Source of the DNA: Datisca glomerata
Lineage: Eukaryota > Streptophyta > Magnoliopsida > Cucurbitales > Datiscaceae
Direction: 5' to 3'
DNA: 64,000 nucleotides
Assembly: GCA_003255025.1 (NCBI GenBank)
Contig: QANY01008049.1
Coordinates: 62,001 to 126,000 of the forward strand
Made by a program: the position numbers and the translations under genes. The notes beneath the pieces are model-generated. The model had not been told where the DNA came from. It was given only the letters and a program-made list of their open reading frames with translations, and made no database searches. This document shows positions 57,677 through 64,000 of the stretch, in pieces (positions within the stretch are counted from its first letter, which is position 1; each line of letters opens with the position of its first letter).

Positions 57677-57970
57677 ATGCTATTTATTATGCAAGTTGAA
57701 ATACTCAATGATGCTCAACTCAATTATGCCACTACTGAGAAAGAATTAGTGTTCCTCATTTTCACTTTTGAGAAATTCATGTCATACTTGATTGGAACTA
57801 AAGTCATTGTGTTCACCGACCATTCCGCCATTAAGTATTTGATTGAGAAGAAGGATGCTAAGCCACACTTGATACGATGGGTTTTGTTGTTGCAAGAATT
57901 GGACTTGGAGATTTTGGATAAGAAAGGCACGGAGAATCTTGTAGCCGATCATTTATCTAGATTGGAATAA
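57677..57970 (+). pseudogene. Athila-like RNase H
   Basis: A 97-codon open piece reads [40 protein letters not shown] and ADHLSRLE, the standard gypsy RNase H C-terminal part with its conserved Asp in FTDH. The N-terminal part ([20 protein letters not shown]) lies at 57612-57665 in another frame. Confidence 0.87.
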
Positions 57971-57999
57971 GCTAAGATTAATGTGAGAATGAACGACCA

Positions 58000-59118
58000 A
58001 TCAAAGAAACTTTCCCGGATGAACAACTCTTCACTCTAAGCACTGGTAATCTTCCTTGGTTTGCTGGTTTTGTTAAATACTTGGCTAGTAATGTACTCCC
58101 TCTAGATCAATCTAGATGACAAAGGAAGAAATTTTGTCAGATGTGAAGCATTACTATTTGGAATACTCTTTTCTTTACAAGCATTGTCCGGACCAAATCA
58201 TTAGGCGGTGTGTTCCAAAAGAAGAGAAAACAAGTATCCTTCACCATTGTCATTCCTCAGAATATGGTGGTCATTTTGGTACCAATTGAACAGTCGCTAA
58301 AATTCTTCAATTGAGTTTTTATTGTCCTACTCTTATCAAGGATGTTCATGCCTATGTTGCTACTTGCAAATGATGCCGACAACTGGGAATATTTCACGTC
58401 GAAATGAAATGCCTCTAAATAGCATCTTGGTGGTAGAAATTTTTTATGTATGGGGCATCGCATTCATGGGACCTTTTCCATCGTCTTTCAACAACCTTTA
58501 CATTCTAGTGGTCGTAGACTACGTCTCCAAGTGGGTGGAAGCAGTGTCTCTGCCAACAAATGATTCGGGAGTAGTTATGAATTTCTTACAGAAAAATATC
58601 TTCACCCATCTTGGTACCCCAAGAGCAATCATAAGTGATGAAGGTACACATTTTGTAACAAGCAATTTGAAGCTCTTTTAGTGAAATATCGGGTCACACA
58701 TAAGATTGCCACAGCTTATCATCCTCACATGAGTGGTCAAGTAGAGACTTCTAACAGGGAATTAAAGTGGATTCTCAAAAAGACGATGAATGCTTCAAGA
58801 AAGGATTGCTCGAAGAAACTTGATGACGCTCTTTGGGCATATCAGATTGCTTTTAAAACACCGATCAGAATGTCTCCTTACCGATTAGTTTTTGGACAAG
58901 CATGTCATTTACCACTTGAATTAGAGCATAGAGCATTCTGGGCAATTAAGAAGCTGAGTTTTGACCTACAAGCTGTCGGTGACAAACGACGCCTTCAGCT
59001 TAATGAATTAGATGAGTTATGTCATTGTGCTTATGAAAATGCTCGGATGACAAGGAACATACCAAACAATGCCATGACAAGCGCATCATTCAAAATGAAC
59101 TTTCTCCTGGACAAATAG
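58000..59118 (+). pseudogene. Athila-like integrase, one-base frameshift in the core
   Basis: The zinc finger (58190-58385) shows HHCHSSEYGGHFG and then a decayed CK-CR. The core has its first Asp in VVVDYVSKW (58517), its second in IISDEGTHF (58637) and Glu in [11 protein letters not shown] (58744). One missing base between 58637 and 58681 splits the frames. Adding it gives 35 residues between Asp and Glu, the usual D,D-35-E. The C-terminal part (58747-59118) includes [20 protein letters not shown]. Confidence 0.88.
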
Positions 59119-59764
59119 TGTTACTATACAACTCCCATCTTCTCCCGAGAGAGGGATAAGAGTTAGGGATTTGAGCATTTAATTTACCCTATATAATATG
59201 CTATGTGTATTATGCATGAATTATACGTTTTTAACCAAAAATATGTGGATTATTTCATATTTCTTAGAACAATTCAGGACTGATAGAGAAAAAATGGAAA
59301 CACAAAAATACAAGTTTATACACATATTCACCAACAATGTTCTTAAACTTATGCGTTTTTATCAAAACAAAAAGAAATTCCTCCTCGCACTTCTTTTGTT
59401 GTGAATATGTGTGTTTATTCCTTGACAAAAAAGACGTGTGTTTACTATTATTATTATTATTATTATTTTGAAAATGTGATTTATTAGTCTATTTTCTTTG
59501 ATTTTATCATTTGACTTATATTATTAAGAGCAAGCAACCTGTTAATGGGATTCAAATGACTTATGTGGAGTAACTGATGACAATCTATTTTATAATCTAG
59601 TATTATTATAATTTTTGTCGAATAGTGTACAAGTAAATTAATTTTTAACTGGTATAATACCAAAAATTAGACAATATTATTTAATCTTGTATAATACATT
59701 ATAGTCCAGTCTGACAGATTTAGTATAGTATTTTTCAATACTATCCTAATTGTCAAATCAAACC
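59119..59764. other. Interval between Athila-like and chromovirus-like remains
   Basis: Mostly AT-rich. It includes an (ATT)n tract at about 59446-59468 and a 68-codon ORF (59198-59404) without motif. It may hold post-integrase Athila sequence, but no env-like ORF is recognised. Confidence 0.5.
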
Positions 59765-61243
59765 TTAGTTACCCTCATGAAAAAGCTAATGTGGTAGCAT
59801 ATGCACTTAGTAGGAAATTAGGTTCTTCAACTGCTTCCCTATTTACTAGAAATCCAATAAAAAGATCTAGAGAGATATTGATTCAAAGGGTCTTAATTAA
59901 GTTTGCACAATTGGCTATGTGACATATGCTCCAGGATAGGATCCACGACGTGCAACATATGATTCCATATTAGTTGAAGTCATATTAGAATCAAGATGTG
60001 AGAAATGGAAAAGCTTTTCAATTTTACTAGATGGTACTTAAGTTCAACAATAGAGATGTACCTGATATTGAGGTTTTGAAGAGCGAAAAGATTCTCATAG
60101 AAGCTCATACTACAACTTATTGATCCACCCGAGCTGTACAATGATATACCGGGATTTGCATAAATATTTTTGGTGGAACAATATGAAGCATGATTTAGTG
60201 AATTTTGTAGAAAAATGCTTCACTTGACAACAAATGAAGGCTAACACCAACACTCTTCTAGTCTTTTACAACCTTTGACAATTCCAGAATAGAAGTGGGG
60301 GCATATTTCAATGGACTTTGTTATGGGTCTACGTGGAATTTGATACGATTTGGGATATAATCAATCGGTTGACCAAGCCTGCTCACCTTTTACTGGTCTT
60401 GTAAGTGGAAGATTGGGCAAATTCTAAGTTCTAGCGTAGTCGTCAAGAATCATGGCCAATTCAGCTAAATTTTAGTACAACATTTTACCCCTATATTGAT
60501 GGATAGACTGAAATAACTATTCAAACACTTGAGGATATGCTTAGGGCATGTGTTTTGGATTTTCAATGTAGCTAGAGTAATAAGATGTATTTCATCGAGT
60601 TTGTGTATAAAGCTTTATATAGATGAAAATGATGATCATCTATCCATTAGGACAAATTGGAGGAAGATAGTGTTTTGGTCAACGAATGGTTCAACGAGCA
60701 CTTAATATTGGTGAAATATGAAAAATGATCCAATGGCTGTGCGATGATCATATTTGTAGGAAAAGCCTAGAATTTGAGTTTCTTGACTTGATGTTTATAA
60801 AGATTACTCTTTAAAGGGAGTTATGAGATTTGAAAAGAAAGGAATGCTTAGCCCTTGCTTTATCAATCATTTTGATGTTTTAGAACGTATTGGGATTGTT
60901 GACTAGCTGTATACCTTTATCCTTAACTTTGGCTAGAGCACATGATGTCTTTCATTTATGAAATTTAAGTAAGTACTTAACTTACTCTTAGCAAATTTTA
61001 AGTTACAAGTCACTTTATCTGCGTGAAGATCTAACCTATTAGAAATTCTAATCCCAATTTTGAACAAAAATGACTTGAGTATTAAGTACAGAAGAAATCC
61101 CAATGCTGAAAGTATTTTGGAGGAACCGCCAGATTTAAAATACTACTTGAGAACGAGAAGAAGAGAACTGAATTATTTATCCACATCTTTTCAAGGTTTG
61201 ATTTTAAAAATTTCGAGGACAACAATTTCATAAGAGGAAAGGG
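59765..61243 (+). pseudogene. Chromovirus-like gypsy RNase H end and integrase, heavily decayed
   Basis: It starts with HEKANVVAYALSRKLGSS, the end of gypsy RNase H. Integrase traces follow: LIEAHTTTY, FGG-NN-KHD and then FVEKCFT at 60100-60240, and an IPE-KWG-IS-DFVMG-type run at 60275-60330. IDRLTKPAHL-like and later core traces run to 60640. At 61200-61243 GFDFKNFEDNNF-like text precedes a purine-rich tract, as at the 3' end of Tekay/Del elements. Stops are frequent. Confidence 0.7.
61231..61243 (+). other. Polypurine tract
   Basis: AAGAGGAAAGGG directly before the LTR start TGTAATACCC. Confidence 0.65.
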
Positions 61244-62471
61244 TGTAATACCCAACATTGTAAGTGAGTATTGTAGTTATTCTTTAGCATAATTATGTGG
61301 TATATTGATGTTTTAATTTCTTTGTTTGAATGGTTTATAGATAATGACTTTCTCACAATCTTTCATAACATTGTTTCGCGTTTAAATTAATGTTTGCAAG
61401 GAATAAGGATGTATTGATCATACTATAAGTTTTAAATAGATATAATTATATACCTAATAGTTTATTCTAATTTATAAAGCTATTAGTTTGTATTTAATCT
61501 AAGATAAGGCTACTAGTTGGCTTTAAATCTCACATGATTATTTACTGTGAATCATATCAATTGTTTGGAACTCATCTTTTGACCATGAATTATATCAATC
61601 TCACGTGATCTTTGACAGCGTGTAAAACGTTTAATATTTCTTTATTTGAACAAAATTTTAAATATGAAAATTTCGAGAAATTATTTTCGGATAAGGACAT
61701 TAACTTTGCAGAAAACTCATATAATTTTAATTTGTATGTGTTGTACAACAATTCATCAAAATATGTCGATTTCGATGAGTTTCCGAAACAGACTATTGTC
61801 GTTTCTATAAATTCTATGGTTTCTTTCTAGGGTTTTTTAATCTGAACCATTTTTGGTTAGTACCAACATGTGAATATTGTTACCATAAAAATTTATAAAA
61901 ATTTAGTGGAAAATTATACTTCATTGTTTTTCTAAAAATGTTGAAAATTGTTGTTTAAGTACAATAAAAGGAAATATAATGATGATATTTGAATTTTACG
62001 TTATTTTCATATTAAGATCGAGTCATTTTAATTTGAAAACTTTACCCATATTATTTTGAGTCTGTTCACATTAACACTTAAACTTTTTAAAATATTTTGA
62101 TAAGCTTAGATACTGAAATGTTCTTTCAAATTGTACTATTTTTTTTATGAAAAATAGTTTTATGTATCAGTCAATATTTTTGTCTTTCGGTATTATAAAC
62201 ATCAAAATGTTAAAAAACATTAAAGGAACAATTTTGAATCATCCTAGTGTATCTGGGTAAAACTTTATAATTTTGTGAACTTATAGAATATTTTGTGACT
62301 GTTTTACCCAACATCATCTCATAATGTTAGACTTCGATTCTATGTCCTATGTCGACAATTGTTTTAAGTGTGCATAGTATTAATTTTTTTCAAGACATCT
62401 TGTTGTTTTACATTTATATAACTATGTATATGCATTGTCTGAAACTTTAGAATGAAACTAGTATTATTCGT
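61244..62471 (+). repeat. Chromovirus-like 3' LTR, right end not fixed
   Basis: It begins TGTAATACCCAACATTGTAA, right after the purine tract, and is homologous to the solo LTR at 43949. A 72-codon ORF inside (61612-61830) is not supported as a gene. The LTR is probably cut by the CACTA terminus at 62472. Confidence 0.65.
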
Positions 62472-62880
62472 CACTACTACAAAATGGGACTTAGATGACG
62501 GTTAAAATTCGTCATCAAAACCCTTTAATACGATGCGACTGTCATCTACCGGGTTGTTATCAAAACTCATTTTATCAAAAACGTCATCAAAAGGTGCCGC
62601 CAAAATACTTTTCATGATAAAGAATCCCCATCATTAAACTTGCGGCAAAAACACATTTAATGACGGGGATTGCCAATCATTATAGGTACCGCAAAAACAC
62701 CTATAATGACGGGGAAAGGCAAAAATCAGCCTTCCCATGAACTAAATTCTAAGCTTGTAGGATATGAAGATTTTCAATTTATTTCCTCATTTTAACATTT
62801 CCTCGAAGACAACCATCTTCCAAAGAAGTTAGATGCATGAAAAAGCTTCTAATTTTTAATTAGACAATCTCGTCTAAACA
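62472..62880 (+). mobile_element. CACTA terminus with subterminal repeats
   Basis: It starts CACTACTACAAAATGGGACT, a common plant CACTA end. A GATGACG/CGTCATC hairpin (62494-62500 with 62510-62516) follows, then repeated AATGACGGGGA and GCCGCAAAAACAC-like words to about 62730. The opposite terminus is not in the window. It lies against the chromovirus LTR on the left. The right limit is approximate. Confidence 0.7.
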
Positions 62881-62899
62881 CTTACATTATCCAACTCTC

Positions 62900-64000
62900 A
62901 TTTCAGTCACAAGCTACTGCTGCTTTTACAACTGGACCAGAATCCATATGTGATTCAAATTGGTATGTTGACAGTGGATCTAACAGTCATGTTACCTCAT
63001 AGTTTGGGAATCTAAACATAACTTCAGAGTACAATGGACGTAAGAGGCATGCTGTTGGTAATGGTAATCTACTCCATATTACTCAAATTGTTAACCTAGT
63101 TCTAAATATCTCCACTCAACCAATTAAACTGAAATTTGTTCTTCATGTTCCTGAAATCACCAAACTTCGGTTAGTGTATCTAAATTGACACAAGATGATA
63201 AGTGTTTCTTGAATTTCATGCTTCTTGTTGTTTCGTGAAGGATAAAATCATAGGGAATGTTCTACTTCAAGGGATTCTTAAGTAAGAGATTTACCATTTG
63301 AAAATACCTAGTGATAGAGGACTTGCAACTCTAGTTTGCAATTTGGTATCCAGTTCCCCACAATTTACGCATTGTCTCAGTTTCCTGAACACAATAGGTC
63401 TATAAATAATGTTTGAAACTCTAGTGCTAGTTCAAAGTTATTTTTTGTTTCATGAAGCTGTAATCCTTTTCCTACTGCTATAAATACAAACACTGTTTCA
63501 GTTTCAATTTACTAATCTAAATTGTTCTAAGAGTAGTTTATGGCACATGGGGCTTGGTCACCCATCTCATAAAGTGTTAACTAAGGTCTCTAATCATCTG
63601 CATAAACCTATATTTAACTCACATCTTAGTTTCTATCATGCATGTCAATATGGTAAAATGCACTCCCTTCTTTTCCCAACCTTTAACACAGTCACTAAGC
63701 AACTACTCGAATTAATCTAAATTGACATATGAGTTCCTGCACACATTACTTCTAGAGAAGGTTTCCTACTTCTAAAGAAGGTTTCAAGTATGACATTCAC
63801 TTCCTAGATGCTCATAGCAAATTCACCTTGGTTTATCCTTTAAAACAGAAATATGAAGCTTTTAAGACCTTTATCCTGTTTAGGCAGTTAGTCAAGGCAT
63901 TATTCATAGGAACCAATGTCCCCGCATCCACCAGTAGAATGGCTCAGTTGAAAGAAAACACAAACAAATAGTGGAAACAAACCTAACCCTTCTGGCTCAT
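62900..64000 (+). pseudogene. Copia protease/integrase remnant, continues past the window
   Basis: Reading starts with WYVDSGSNSHVTS, the protease active site (DSG intact), near 62960. It is followed by a stop and KFVLHVPEITKLR. LWHMGLGHPSHKVL (about 63540) and YHACQYGKMHS form the HHCC finger. An integrase core trace lies at 63720-63990, including NGSVERKHKQIVETNL with the catalytic Glu. Many stops interrupt. It is RE1-like, distinct from families A and B. Confidence 0.8.

Larger units (their letters stand above)
49000..59120 (+). mobile_element. Athila-like Ty3/gypsy element split by a CACTA transposon
   Basis: Coding order is gag (50031), protease remnant (50590-50994), RT start (51201-51959), CACTA insertion (51960-57068), RT remainder (57072-57676), RNase H (57677-57970), integrase (58000-59118). 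RT before integrase defines Ty3/gypsy, and the gag phrases are those of Athila. Discounting the CACTA, the coding span is about 4 kb, with frameshifts. Outer limits are not fixed. Confidence 0.82.

Noticed and set aside
61612..61830. 72-codon + strand ORF with an F/N-rich product
   Set aside because: Lies inside the chromovirus-like LTR. The homologous solo LTR at 43949 does not keep the frame open.

Overview
This window is plant nuclear DNA, most likely from a dicot, and it is almost entirely transposable elements. The evidence is strong AT richness, plant-type Ty1/copia and Ty3/gypsy coding remains, hAT and CACTA DNA transposons, and an endogenous pararetrovirus-like block. I found no intact host gene, tRNA, rRNA or CRISPR array. 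Almost every coding region is broken by stops and frameshifts, which is typical of old heterochromatic plant DNA. Two single N bases (5479 and 53186) mark assembly joins. The species cannot be named from what is visible.

Layout. 1-487 is a GC-rich minisatellite cut by the window edge. 488-1333 is a non-autonomous hAT-like element. 1334 to about 7700 is a decayed pararetrovirus-like block: coat/zinc-knuckle region, reverse transcriptase and RNase H, a further ORF, and a TATA promoter region, with no integrase seen. 8360-9470 looks like a copia LTR remnant. 9471-12970 is a 3.5-kb LTR-like unit carrying an internal 0.77-kb direct repeat. 14501-17565 is a DNA transposon with about 37-bp terminal inverted repeats. 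17615-22990 is copia family A on the + strand.

22993-39477 is a complex of copia family B. A + strand LTR, leader and gag run into a nearly complete - strand element (LTR, pol, gag, leader, truncated LTR) at 28141. That element ends in a fold-back against a + strand LTR fragment at about 38640. A family A LTR fragment follows at 39476-40043. 40926-43213 is a short-LTR copia deletion derivative on the - strand. 43949 to about 44830 is a solo gypsy-type LTR. 45950-48240 is a hAT transposase pseudogene on the - strand.

49000-59120 is an Athila-like gypsy element (gag, protease, RT, RNase H, integrase). Its RT is split by a 5.1-kb CACTA transposon (51960-57068) with a 3-bp ATT target duplication. 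The CACTA carries a 1.17-kb tandem duplication and a short stretch resembling an auxin response factor. 59765 to about 62470 is a chromovirus-like integrase remnant followed by its LTR. 62472 is one terminus of another CACTA element, and 62900-64000 is a copia protease/integrase remnant that leaves the window.

How the parts relate. No pathway or operon is encoded here. The biology lies in nesting order, ectopic recombination between LTRs, internal deletions that remove catalytic motifs, and possible capture of a host exon. The strongest observations are the clean CACTA insertion into the Athila RT, the inverted copia family B complex, and the pararetrovirus-like block.
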